Shown here in pieces: positions 7,371 to 14,069 of a DNA stretch of 14,139 nt. The translations under genes were made by a program, and so were the position numbers. The stretch covers positions 1 through 14,139 of the forward strand of contig NYYH01000022.1 in the NCBI GenBank assembly GCA_002686705.1. The letters run 5' to 3'. Positions within the stretch are counted from its first letter, which is position 1, and each line of letters opens with the position of its first letter. Under the pieces are notes generated by a model. The model was not told where the DNA came from. It made no database searches and worked only from the letters and a program-made list of their open reading frames with translations. Origin of the DNA: Bacteroidota bacterium (GTDB taxonomy: Bacteria > Bacteroidota > Bacteroidia > Bacteroidales > F082).

Positions 7371-9533
7371 TCAGTCCTTAATTTTAATTACCACAGGAAC
7401 ACCTGACAAACTTATCTTTAACTCGTTAACACCTCTGACATATGATGTATTGTCCTTATAGCCGTCACCAGAAACTAAGGGAATAACTTCATCTATCACT
7501 TCTGAGAAGGGCAAAGTCATCCAAAGTTGCTTATTGTGATCATTTGAAGTTGGCCTCCATGCAATTACCCTTTTTATTTTTCCTGACGCATCACTAAATG
7601 CATAAGCATATACATCGTTATTTTCCATGATAATATGATGAAAATAATAATCACCCAATAATTTCTGCAACAATTCAAATGACTTAAAAGATTGCTTTTT
7701 CTGAAATCCCTTGCTATACGACGATGTTAATCCAGCACGATTATGCAACATTGAAATATAATCAACATTTGCAAAATAATACCAATAAAACTGCTCTGTT
7801 CCAAGTCTGTAAAGGATAAGGGCCATTCGTGTACCATAGATAGCCTGCTCAAATTCATTTATACAAACATCGTGTATACAATCATCACCTCCACCTTCAC
7901 TATCATAACCAAATTCTGTAACATATACAGGCAAATCATTTAAATTACTTTTGGAAAATGTACTCAGATTATTTACAGACCAAACTTCTGATCGAAGATC
8001 TTCAGGGTTAACGGCAATTCTGTCACCATTATAATTGAATGTATATGAATAAAGATGAGTGTTAAGTCCATCAACATGCTTTGAATTTCTTGAATTTACA
8101 AACTCGGAAATATAGTTATCGTATTCTAAACTAACGCTATAAGCCTGTGTTGCACAAGGCAATACGACAAGATTCTTTGAGTTTAATTTCAGCCCTTTAC
8201 TCATTCCTGATAATATATTACGATATACAGGTTTGGAATATTCCCAAGGCTCATTACCAACTTCAACTAGTGAGACCAATGAAGTATTTTTTGAGAAATA
8301 TTCTGCAAAATATCTTCCATATTCAAGCGCTTCATTTTCTGTATCAGACCAAAGAGAATCCGAAAAATTATCATTATTGAACATAATACATGCATCAATA
8401 TCAAATCCTGCAGTTTTCCATATATTATATTCCTTACCCCAATTAAGCCATTCTTTTGAGATAGTTCCATTTCCATTCTGCATATTCTCGTAGCCCGGAT
8501 TATCAGTAGGTTTGTTAATGTCCCAATTAATACTATGATAGTTCCTTACAAGTTTGGCAACTTTATTGAATAGTCCCGGGCCTTGCTCTTTTGTTAACAA
8601 GTCAGAATAAACATAATAGCCCCATCCCCAAACTGTGTTGATGCCAAATGACTGTGAATATGTTTTTGTAGCGGACTTCGCAGGCTTTGGTTTACCATAA
8701 GGCCCGTATCGATCATAGGCTTTAAACTCCTGCAATTTGGCTTTCTGATACGATCGTGGTTCTAATTCATAAATTAATTTTATATATCTGGCATCGACTT
8801 CAGGCGATATTAATTGGGGAATAAAAGCTGTTGCCAAAGGATTAAGCGAGGCAACTTTTTGCCAATCATTCCTATTATCTGACGTAAACACAGAAATTGA
8901 CTCTACCCCATTACCATTAAAGTGTCTGCTACTGATCCATCCAATATTCTGGTTACTTCCGAGATCAAAAATAACCTCTTCTGTAGGCATTTCAAATAAT
9001 CCTGCTATTTCAAAAATCTCAAATGGTTGGTTGGAAAATAGCACTATCAATTTTACATCTTCTACGTTCGAAAGATCAATCTCTTTTAAGCTATAATTTT
9101 CAGATGGCAAATAATTAATAGGTCTTTCCTGATTTATTGTTATCCAAACAGTATCAGTTGTATTAATCTTAATTGAAAACAAGAAAATATGCTCTGGCCT
9201 GTTAAATTTGATCTTCAAAGAACCTTCTTTTACCACATATTTTGAATCAGTATTTCCATCAATAGCATTTATTGCATCAGTATTCAAACTGAATTTAGAT
9301 TTATGAAGAAATATATTCAAGTCATTTCGTTGTATATAATTAGAGGGTAAGGGATTTGCTGACTCCCAATATGTTTGCAAATTACCATCGTTGATGGCAT
9401 CTATATTTGTACCGGAACTTACACTGATTATTGCATTAGTTGTAATCGGTTTAATTATTCCAGCATCTGGGTTCCATTGAGAAAATGAACTTTGAAAGAA
9501 AAAAATGGAAATAACTAATAGTGAGATACGCAT
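7371..9533 (-). CDS. Secreted clan-A-like glycoside hydrolase with nested discoidin (F5/8C-like) modules
   Basis: Probable exported polysaccharide-degrading enzyme of 720 residues; family and substrate are not assigned. The chosen start at 9533 gives a clean signal peptide (MRISLLVISIFFFQSSFSQ). An in-frame ATG at 9596 lies inside the upstream hairpin terminator and before the -7 box, so it is rejected. Residues about 35-275 are discoidin-like: the opening motif DAINDGNLQTYWES, then a second opening AIDGNTDSKY, then closing elements of both (FEIFEIAGL; DLGSNQNIGW, ISVFTSDNRNDW, ARYIKL, KLQEFKAY). From about 300 a TIM-barrel-like region carries VGNEPWE with candidate acid/base Glu428 and VYVTEFGYDS with candidate nucleophile Glu540. 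The NEP plus TEFG layout is typical of clan GH-A enzymes such as GH39 or GH5. A C-terminal beta-rich tail (about 640-720) follows. No type IX secretion tail is evident. Confidence 0.8.
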   Translation of the reverse strand: MRISLLVISIFFFQSSFSQWNPDAGIIKPITTNAIISVSSGTNIDAINDGNLQTYWESANPLPSNYIQRNDLNIFLHKSKFSLNTDAINAIDGNTDSKYVVKEGSLKIKFNRPEHIFLFSIKINTTDTVWITINQERPINYLPSENYSLKEIDLSNVEDVKLIVLFSNQPFEIFEIAGLFEMPTEEVIFDLGSNQNIGWISSRHFNGNGVESISVFTSDNRNDWQKVASLNPLATAFIPQLISPEVDARYIKLIYELEPRSYQKAKLQEFKAYDRYGPYGKPKPAKSATKTYSQSFGINTVWGWGYYVYSDLLTKEQGPGLFNKVAKLVRNYHSINWDINKPTDNPGYENMQNGNGTISKEWLNWGKEYNIWKTAGFDIDACIMFNNDNFSDSLWSDTENEALEYGRYFAEYFSKNTSLVSLVEVGNEPWEYSKPVYRNILSGMSKGLKLNSKNLVVLPCATQAYSVSLEYDNYISEFVNSRNSKHVDGLNTHLYSYTFNYNGDRIAVNPEDLRSEVWSVNNLSTFSKSNLNDLPVYVTEFGYDSEGGGDDCIHDVCINEFEQAIYGTRMALILYRLGTEQFYWYYFANVDYISMLHNRAGLTSSYSKGFQKKQSFKSFELLQKLLGDYYFHHIIMENNDVYAYAFSDASGKIKRVIAWRPTSNDHNKQLWMTLPFSEVIDEVIPLVSGDGYKDNTSYVRGVNELKISLSGVPVVIKIKD

Positions 9534-9554
9534 AAAACTAAATTTATCAAATAT

Positions 9555-9562
9555 CAAAAATA
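9555..9562 (-). promoter_or_regulatory. Candidate -7 promoter box for the glycoside hydrolase gene
   Basis: The minus strand reads TATTTTTG, an exact TAnnTTTG match. It sits between the tRNA terminator and the ATG at 9533. The implied start near 9549 gives a leader of about 16 bases and supports the shorter start codon. No good TTTG lies at the -33 distance, which would fall inside the terminator hairpin. Confidence 0.45.
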
Positions 9563-9580
9563 TGAAATTTGACAAAAAGA

Positions 9581-9613
9581 AATAGCCTGTCCACAATATG
9601 CGAACAGGCTATT
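9581..9613 (-). terminator. Hairpin terminator downstream of tRNA-Lys, possibly bidirectional
   Basis: AATAGCCTGTCC at 9581-9592 pairs with GAACAGGCTATT at 9602-9613: 12 positions with one mismatch and a 9-base loop. Read on the minus strand it begins 4 bases after the tRNA CCA and is followed by a T-rich run (TTTCTTTTTG). The plus-strand side also ends in a run of T, so it could work in both directions. Confidence 0.8.
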
Positions 9614-9617
9614 TTTC

Positions 9618-9693
9618 TGGTGATTCGTCCGAGGCTCGAACTCGGGACCCTCTGCTTAAAAGGCAGATGCTCTACCAGCTGAGCTAACGAATC
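9618..9693 (-). tRNA. tRNA-Lys (anticodon UUU)
   Basis: A complete cloverleaf of 76 bases including an encoded 3' CCA. The acceptor stem GATTCGT pairs with ACGAATC and the discriminator is A. The D-arm has AGCTCAGCTGGTAGAGC, the anticodon arm is TCTGC-CTTTTAA-GCAGA with anticodon TTT and A at position 37, and the T-arm has GGTTCGAGCC-type sequence (GAGTTCGAGCCTC). It has its own consensus promoter and a hairpin terminator. As an ANN-decoding tRNA with A37 it is a normal substrate for t6A modification. Confidence 0.97.
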
Positions 9694-9708
9694 ATCATTT
9701 TGGGAGTG

Positions 9709-9738
9709 CAAAAATAATATTTTTTTAGTACCACCAAA
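9709..9738 (-). promoter_or_regulatory. tRNA-Lys promoter (TTTG-N18-TATTTTTG)
   Basis: On the minus strand TTTG at 9735-9738 is followed after 18 bases by TATTTTTG at 9709-9716. This matches the Bacteroidota housekeeping promoter (-33 TTTG, -7 TAnnTTTG), with a spacing at or just under the usual 19-20. The start would lie around 9703, about 10 bases before the mature tRNA 5' end. It is the best promoter in the window because both boxes are present. Confidence 0.65.
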
Positions 9739-9753
9739 TTTTTTTAAAACTTT

Positions 9754-10374
9754 TTATTCCTCAAGTTTACCTTTTCCTTGTCGTGTAATAATCGGTTCTC
9801 CAGAAGTGCAATCAACTATGGTAGATGCTTCATTATCACCATATCCACCATCTATTACAACATCAACAAGGTTCTTATATTTTTCATAAATTAATTCCGG
9901 ATCGGTTGTGTATTCAACTATGTCGTCTTCATCACGAATAGATGATGTTATTATGGGATGTCCAAGCTCTTCAATAATTGCATTTACAATTGCATTATCA
10001 GGTATACGAATTCCAATTGTCTTTTTTTTGCTTTGAAATATCTTAGGAATATTACTACTTGCATTTATCAAAAACGTGAAAGGGCCCGGAAGATTCTTTC
10101 TCATTAATCTGAAAATATGATTGTCAATTGGTCTGGTGAATTCTGCCATCATACTCATATTATTAATGATCATTGAAAAATTTGCCTTGTCTTTTTTAAT
10201 TCCTTTTAGTTGAGCAATCCTGTTAACTGCTTTAATATGTTGTATGCTACAACCAAGACCATAAATGGTATCGGTGGGGAAAATAACCAAACCTCCACTT
10301 GTAAATATATCCGTTACATTTTTTATATAACGAGGAGATGGAGAATCAGGATATATTTTTAACAGCATTGCCAA
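9754..10374 (-). CDS. YrdC/Sua5-domain protein, YciO-like (L-threonylcarbamoyladenylate synthase family)
   Basis: Cytoplasmic protein of 206 residues with a single YrdC-like domain. The broader family includes TsaC/Sua5, which make threonylcarbamoyl-AMP for t6A37 of ANN-decoding tRNAs. Visible motifs are PTDTIYGLG at 33-41, KGIKKDKANF at 57-66, PGPFTF at 96-101, and KKTIGIRIP at 117-125. The length, the opening KIYPDSPS and the KKTIGIRIPDN segment resemble E. coli YciO more than TsaC. The KxR element of TsaC/Sua5 reads KGI at 57-59. It may therefore be the organism's TC-AMP synthase or a YciO paralogue with another role. The start could also be the Met at residue 3. A TATTTTAG sequence at 10391-10398 is one mismatch from a -7 box. 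It lies between ffs and tRNA-Lys on the same strand. Confidence 0.85.
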   Translation of the reverse strand: MAMLLKIYPDSPSPRYIKNVTDIFTSGGLVIFPTDTIYGLGCSIQHIKAVNRIAQLKGIKKDKANFSMIINNMSMMAEFTRPIDNHIFRLMRKNLPGPFTFLINASSNIPKIFQSKKKTIGIRIPDNAIVNAIIEELGHPIITSSIRDEDDIVEYTTDPELIYEKYKNLVDVVIDGGYGDNEASTIVDCTSGEPIITRQGKGKLEE

Positions 10375-10477
10375 TAATATTGTTGGATGGCTAAAATAGG
10401 AAAAGATTTTATGAGAGTTATTGCCAGATTATTCTGTTATTGGTTATTGTCAATAAGCTGAAAATAGCAGCACAAAA

Positions 10478-10578
10478 AAAGGGTAAGCTACTCACATCGC
10501 ACCGCTACAACCACCTACCCTTGCTACCTTCCGGTCCTGGGGGAATTCAGTGGGAGCTGGTCGTATGAGACTTACCCA
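10478..10578 (-). ncRNA. ffs: Small signal recognition particle RNA (4.5S type)
   Basis: The minus strand folds into the short bacterial SRP hairpin of about 100 bases. The conserved apical part reads CAGGACCGGAAGGTAGCAAG, with the GGAA tetraloop at 10529-10532 and the characteristic AGCA side of the internal loop. The closing helix pairs GGGTAAG (10571-10577) with CTTACCC (10481-10487), followed directly by seven T, so the RNA carries its own terminator. There is no Alu domain. The RNA guides Ffh and nascent membrane or secretory proteins to the membrane. The ends are estimated from the -7 box and the T-run and may be off by a few bases. Confidence 0.93.
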
Positions 10579-10581
10579 CGG

Positions 10582-10589
10582 CAAAAATA
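10582..10589 (-). promoter_or_regulatory. Candidate -7 promoter box for ffs
   Basis: The minus strand reads TATTTTTG, an exact TAnnTTTG match. It would start transcription near 10577, exactly at the GGGTAAG strand of the SRP RNA closing helix. The nearest upstream TTTG is only 15 bases away, shorter than usual, so the -33 element is weak. Confidence 0.5.
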
Positions 10590-10663
10590 AGTATTGTAAC
10601 AACACAAATCGATAATTTAAAAAATATATTTAGTTTTACATAAATTTTAGATTTCTGGAAAGA

Positions 10664-11185
10664 ATGCTTCAAAAACCTTTAACACTACTAATCTTAATGG
10701 GTGCCGCAATAGGTTTGTTTATTGGCATACTCGATTCCATTTTTCATTTTATTAATTTTGAACAGTTTAGAATATTAAATATAATAGTATTCCTTGTGTT
10801 TTTTATAAGCGTTTACAGATCGGTAATTTTTTATCGGGATAAAATGCATCAAGGAATTATTACGTATGGCTGTACATTTAGAAACATGTTATTTATTGGC
10901 ATTGTTGCTGCCTTGATAATAGCCGCGATCAGGTTCTTATTTTTAGAATATGTTATTAATATTGATATAAACTCGATACTTGATAATACTAGAATTTCTA
11001 TAAATGAACAATCCAGCTTGTATTCTGATGATCAAATCCAAAATAGGCTATCTTTTATCGAATTCTCTTATAATCCAATCGTTTCATCAATACTTTATTT
11101 TGGATATTATTTTTTGTACGTAATTGTTTTCACATTTTTTGCTTCTTTTTTAATTAGGAGGATCGACAGAAATATATCACTTTAA
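10664..11185 (+). CDS. DUF4199-like integral membrane protein
   Basis: Inner-membrane protein of 173 residues of unknown function, with the size and layout of the DUF4199 family common in Bacteroidota. Four hydrophobic segments are visible at about 5-25, 36-56, 73-95 and 140-164. A hydrophilic stretch rich in N, S, D and Q lies between the third and fourth (about 98-135). A polar turn (YRDKMHQGIITYGCTFRNM) links the second and third segments, where the family usually has its conserved region. The ATG follows an A-rich leader with no Shine-Dalgarno sequence. It is divergent from ffs and precedes a second, related but frameshifted gene and a GT2 glycosyltransferase. DUF4199 next to this kind of GT2 is a recurring Bacteroidota arrangement, to my recollection. 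No clear promoter box is seen; TATATTTA near 10624 is one base off. Confidence 0.75.
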   Translation: MLQKPLTLLILMGAAIGLFIGILDSIFHFINFEQFRILNIIVFLVFFISVYRSVIFYRDKMHQGIITYGCTFRNMLFIGIVAALIIAAIRFLFLEYVINIDINSILDNTRISINEQSSLYSDDQIQNRLSFIEFSYNPIVSSILYFGYYFLYVIVFTFFASFLIRRIDRNISL

Positions 11186-11263
11186 ATTTAAAAAGTATTT
11201 AATTATTCTATTATACTTGACGCATTTTATTAATTTTGTTGAATATTTTAAAACCTATGAGTT

Positions 11264-11810
11264 ATGAATAAAAGTAATGCAATTTTTCGGGTCTCGTTGA
11301 TGAATGGACTAATCACGGGAATTATTTTTTGCTTAATTACAGCATTTATTTACCTGCTTGACATAAACATGTTTAGTAGTCTGGTTGTCCCAATAGGCAT
11401 ATGGATTTTAAATTTGTGTATTGTGATAGTTGCAATGATTTTATCAATTAAAAAAGTAAGAGAAACTGTTATAGACCAAAGCCTTAACTATGGCAACAGG
11501 TTTTTAACCGGCCTAATTGTTGGTATTATTGCAGCATGGGTATCCGGGATATTTTCGTACTTATTATTTCAGATAATTGATCCTGAATGGATGTTGCTGC
11601 AGAATTGAAGGTATGGCTGACATGTTAATTAACATGGGACTATCAGAAGATGACGCATATGCGCAAGTTGATGATGCCAAAGAAGGTCTTGAACCAGCTA
11701 AACAATTTTTATCTGGTTTTGTATATGCACCTGCGTTTTATATTGTTGTTTCGTTGATAGTTTCTGCATTTGTGAAAGAGAAAAAAGCAGCTGAAATAGA
11801 AACCAACTAA
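11264..11810 (+). pseudogene. Second DUF4199-like membrane protein, interrupted by a one-base frameshift
   Basis: The first frame (11264-11608) encodes 114 residues with hydrophobic segments at about 10-32, 38-62 and 80-103 and stops after IIDPEWMLLQN. The +1 frame then continues without a stop to 11810, giving IEGMADMLINMGLSEDDAYA, a spacer and a fourth hydrophobic segment (AFYIVVSLIVSAFVKEKK). Removing one A at 11603/11604 (CAG AATT becoming CAG ATT) joins both parts into 181 residues: three helices, an acidic amphipathic stretch and a final helix, the normal DUF4199 plan. It is therefore either a recent inactivating insertion or a sequencing error in an intact gene. Continuation from an internal ATG at 11613 would leave only the last helix. 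The stop is 5 bases before the GT2 start, so the reading of the two genes looks coupled. Function unknown. Confidence 0.7.
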
Positions 11811-11815
11811 TTAAT

Positions 11816-12760
11816 ATGGACATATCAGTAGTTATTCCTTTATATAATGAAGAAGGATCTCTTATTGAGTTAAATGATTGGATACTTAAAGTGATGAGAT
11901 CCAATCATTTTTCGTTTGAAATTATCTATATTGACGACGGCTCATCTGATAATTCGTGGCAGTTTATCCAGAATTTCTCAGAGGAGAATACTTCAATAAA
12001 GGGTATTCGTTTCCGCAAGAATTACGGTAAATCAGCCGCTTTAAACGAAGGGTTTAAAGTTGCCTGTGGCGAAGTCGTAATTACTATGGATTCTGATTTA
12101 CAGGACAGCCCTGACGAGATACCCGGATTGTTCAAGATGATTACTGAAGAAAATCTCGACATTGTTTCAGGTTGGAAGAAGAAACGCTATGATTCTACGT
12201 TTGGAAAGAATGTTCCATCTAAAATATTTAACTGGACATCAAGACGGCTCTTTAGTTCAAAATTACATGATATGAATTGTGGATTAAAAGCCTATAAACT
12301 TGAAGTTGTAAAAAACATTGATGTGTATGGTGAAATGCACAGATATATACCAATTATTGCTAGGTCAGCAGGTTTCTCAAAAATAGGTGAGAAAATTGTA
12401 GTGCATCAAAAACGTAAATACGGAACAACAAAATTTGGAATTGACAGGTTTATGAAGGGTTATCTCGATTTACTGTCGATAAACTTTGTATCACGTTTCG
12501 CTCAAAGGCCAATGCATTTCTTTGGTTCCATGGGTTCGTTGATTTTCTTTATTGGATTTGTAATTGCCTCATATCTGGCATATGCAAAATTTTTCATGGA
12601 AGGCTACAAAATGACAGAACGTCCACTATTTTATTTTGGACTTCTCGCAATGGTAATAGGTACACAATTATTTTTAACAGGTTTTCTGGCTGAGATGATC
12701 TCCAGAATTTCTCGTGGAAAAACAAACTATCAAATATTAGAAAAATTAAATATTGAATGA
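11816..12760 (+). CDS. GT2 glycosyltransferase, polyprenyl-phosphate (DPM1/GtrB-like) type
   Basis: Membrane-attached family 2 glycosyltransferase of 314 residues that likely moves a sugar from a nucleotide donor to a polyprenyl phosphate on the cytoplasmic face. The GT-A domain occupies about 1-220: opening SVVIPLYNEEGSL at 4-16, IDDGSSDNS at 39-47, RNYGKSAALNEGF-type segment (RKNYGKSAALNEGF) at 67-80, metal-binding DSDLQDSP at 92-99, VSGWKKKR at 117-124, and HDMNCGLKAY at 151-160. RKYGTTKFG at 200-208 and QRPMHFFG at 230-237 are typical of this subgroup. Two membrane helices follow at about 236-258 and 272-296, ending in a basic tail. It starts 5 bases after the frameshifted DUF4199-like gene. 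The sugar cannot be named from sequence. The stop codon overlaps an inverted repeat. Confidence 0.9.
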   Translation: MDISVVIPLYNEEGSLIELNDWILKVMRSNHFSFEIIYIDDGSSDNSWQFIQNFSEENTSIKGIRFRKNYGKSAALNEGFKVACGEVVITMDSDLQDSPDEIPGLFKMITEENLDIVSGWKKKRYDSTFGKNVPSKIFNWTSRRLFSSKLHDMNCGLKAYKLEVVKNIDVYGEMHRYIPIIARSAGFSKIGEKIVVHQKRKYGTTKFGIDRFMKGYLDLLSINFVSRFAQRPMHFFGSMGSLIFFIGFVIASYLAYAKFFMEGYKMTERPLFYFGLLAMVIGTQLFLTGFLAEMISRISRGKTNYQILEKLNIE

Positions 12761-12813
12761 GTAAATGAGACTTGGTGAGATATTTAATCATTTTCGCATT
12801 CAATCATTCTTAC
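12752..12813. repeat. Octamer repeat and inverted repeat at the GT2 stop codon
   Basis: Tandem degenerate octamers ATTTAATC, ATTTTCGC, ATTCAATC and ATTCTTAC occupy 12782-12813. An opposing copy to the left forms an imperfect hairpin: ATTGAATG (12752-12759) with CATTCAAT (12797-12804), and AAATGA (12763-12768) with TCATTT (12788-12793). The GT2 stop codon lies in the left arm. There is no T-run after it, so a classical terminator is unlikely. The pattern resembles the repeat at 2671-2697. Confidence 0.55.
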
Positions 12814-12886
12814 ATTATTAATAAAAAGAGGCAACAAAAATAAACTAGAGTTGTCTGTTGAAAAACAATTACAATAAAATTATAAA

Positions 12887-13930
12887 ATGAAAATACATTT
12901 GGTTTCAGGAGGGTGTGGCTTTGTGGGTCGCAATGTTGTTAAGAGACTACTCAATACAACAACAGATAGTATATTTATGGTGGATGACTTAAGTATTGGA
13001 AGACATCCTTCACAGTGGCTTTCAGGTGATTATACATCTACAATGTCAGGTGATTTGGAAATAATTGGCAAAGAACACAGGTTGTATTTCTGGAAAGGTG
13101 ATTTCAGGGATTTACTTTTTTACATGCGTCAAAAACCGCAATACATTCAGGAGAAGTACGGGATAGGTTTTGAAAAGTTCAGTGATGTTTTCCATTTTGC
13201 AGCGATTGTAGGTGGAAGATTAAAAATTGATGGTGATCCTTTAATGGTTGCCCTTGATTTAAGTATCGACTCTGAATTCTTCTATTGGATAACACGTCAT
13301 AAGCCTGAACGGGTATTATATCCAAGTTCGAGCGCTGCATATCCTACAAGTCTTCAAACAACCGAAGGAGCGATAGCACTTAGCGAAGGCGATATCGATT
13401 TTAAAAAGAATCTTGGCACGCCTGATATGACATACGGATGGACAAAGCTTACAGGAGAGTTTTTAGCTCAAATTGCCGCAGCACATTATGGTATTTCAAT
13501 AGTTTGTATTCGACCATTTTCTGGATATGGAGAAGATCAGGAAACTGACTACCCTGTTCCTGCAATTGCTTTGCGAGCTGCTAAAAAAGAAAATCCTTTT
13601 GAAGTTTGGGGTTCCGGAAAACAAGGTCGTGATTTTGTTCATATTGATGATATAATCGACTTCATCCAAATTTTAATGGATAACGTAAGCGATGGTTCTG
13701 CTTATAATATAGGTTCAGGAAATCTAACATCTTTTTTAGATTTAATAGATGTATTTACCACATTTGCAGGCTATAAACCAACTATCAAACCTTTGTTAGA
13801 CAAACCTGTTGGTGTACATTCGAGGTACTGTGACATGTCTCTTGTTGAGAAAAAATTTGGTTGGAAAGCTAGGATATCTTTAGAAGAAGGAATGCGCAGA
13901 GTATATGATGCAGCTATACTCAAAGGTTAG
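12887..13930 (+). CDS. NAD-dependent sugar epimerase/dehydratase (extended SDR), specificity unknown
   Basis: Cytoplasmic nucleotide-sugar-modifying SDR of 347 residues. The N-terminal Rossmann motif is SGGCGFVGRN at 7-16, the acidic residues after beta-2 are VDDLSIGR at 32-39, and the Asp of GDFRDL at 71-76 sits in the usual adenine-contact segment. FHFAAIVGGR at 102-111, PSSSAAYP at 146-153, and catalytic Tyr183/Lys187 in YGWTK follow. RPFSGYGEDQ at 209-218 and GRDFVHIDDI at 247-256 mark the substrate domain. About 25-30 extra residues between 45 and 95, compared with GalE-like enzymes, include a W-rich and charged stretch. The AAIVGG and SSSAAYP features recall GDP-mannose 3,5-epimerase and related enzymes, but the evidence is too weak to assign it. 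It lies between two glycosyltransferase genes, so it probably prepares or alters their donor. Confidence 0.85.
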   Translation: MKIHLVSGGCGFVGRNVVKRLLNTTTDSIFMVDDLSIGRHPSQWLSGDYTSTMSGDLEIIGKEHRLYFWKGDFRDLLFYMRQKPQYIQEKYGIGFEKFSDVFHFAAIVGGRLKIDGDPLMVALDLSIDSEFFYWITRHKPERVLYPSSSAAYPTSLQTTEGAIALSEGDIDFKKNLGTPDMTYGWTKLTGEFLAQIAAAHYGISIVCIRPFSGYGEDQETDYPVPAIALRAAKKENPFEVWGSGKQGRDFVHIDDIIDFIQILMDNVSDGSAYNIGSGNLTSFLDLIDVFTTFAGYKPTIKPLLDKPVGVHSRYCDMSLVEKKFGWKARISLEEGMRRVYDAAILKG

Positions 13931-13952
13931 TTTGATCATATATTGATTAATA

Positions 13953-14069
13953 TTTTTACCACAAAGGATGCACTAAGGTAATCACAAAGTAGCACTAAGA
14001 GATTGAATAATTTTTAATGATATGATCCCTTCCTTTGTGTTACTTGGCAATGTACTTTGTGTTACTTCG
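13953..14069. repeat. Imperfect palindromic intergenic element with flanking 9-base direct repeats
   Basis: The left arm holds ACCACAAAGGATGCACTAAG then TCACAAAGTAGCACTAAG. The right arm, read in reverse complement, holds CACGAAGTAACACAAAG then CCAAGTAACACAAAGG. Each arm is thus a doubled CACAAAG/CACTAAG-type unit, and the two arms are roughly inverted copies around about 14015. The plus-strand right arm also has a direct repeat, CTTTGTGTTACTT. TGATTAATA occurs at 13944-13952 and again at 14070-14078, which may be a target duplication. There is no coding capacity. It resembles a non-autonomous, MITE-like or REP-like element. Confidence 0.5.

Noticed and set aside
5200..8493. Many open frames of 60-90 codons on the opposite strand or other frames of the peptidase and hydrolase genes
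   Set aside because: They sit fully inside well-supported genes, show no recognisable domains and have low-complexity composition from AT-rich antisense reading.
9534..9596. Upstream in-frame ATG extending the glycoside hydrolase by 21 residues
   Set aside because: It lies in the loop of the tRNA terminator and upstream of the candidate -7 box, and it moves the signal peptide away from the N-terminus.
10590..10663. Promoter for the plus-strand DUF4199/glycosyltransferase cluster
   Set aside because: Only TATATTTA and TAAATTTT, each imperfect, are found, with no TTTG at the right distance; not strong enough to list as a site.
11597..11610. Programmed +1 frameshifting as the explanation for the split DUF4199-like gene
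   Set aside because: CAG AAT TGA is not a known slippery context and no stimulatory element is seen; the repair of one A gives a simpler explanation.
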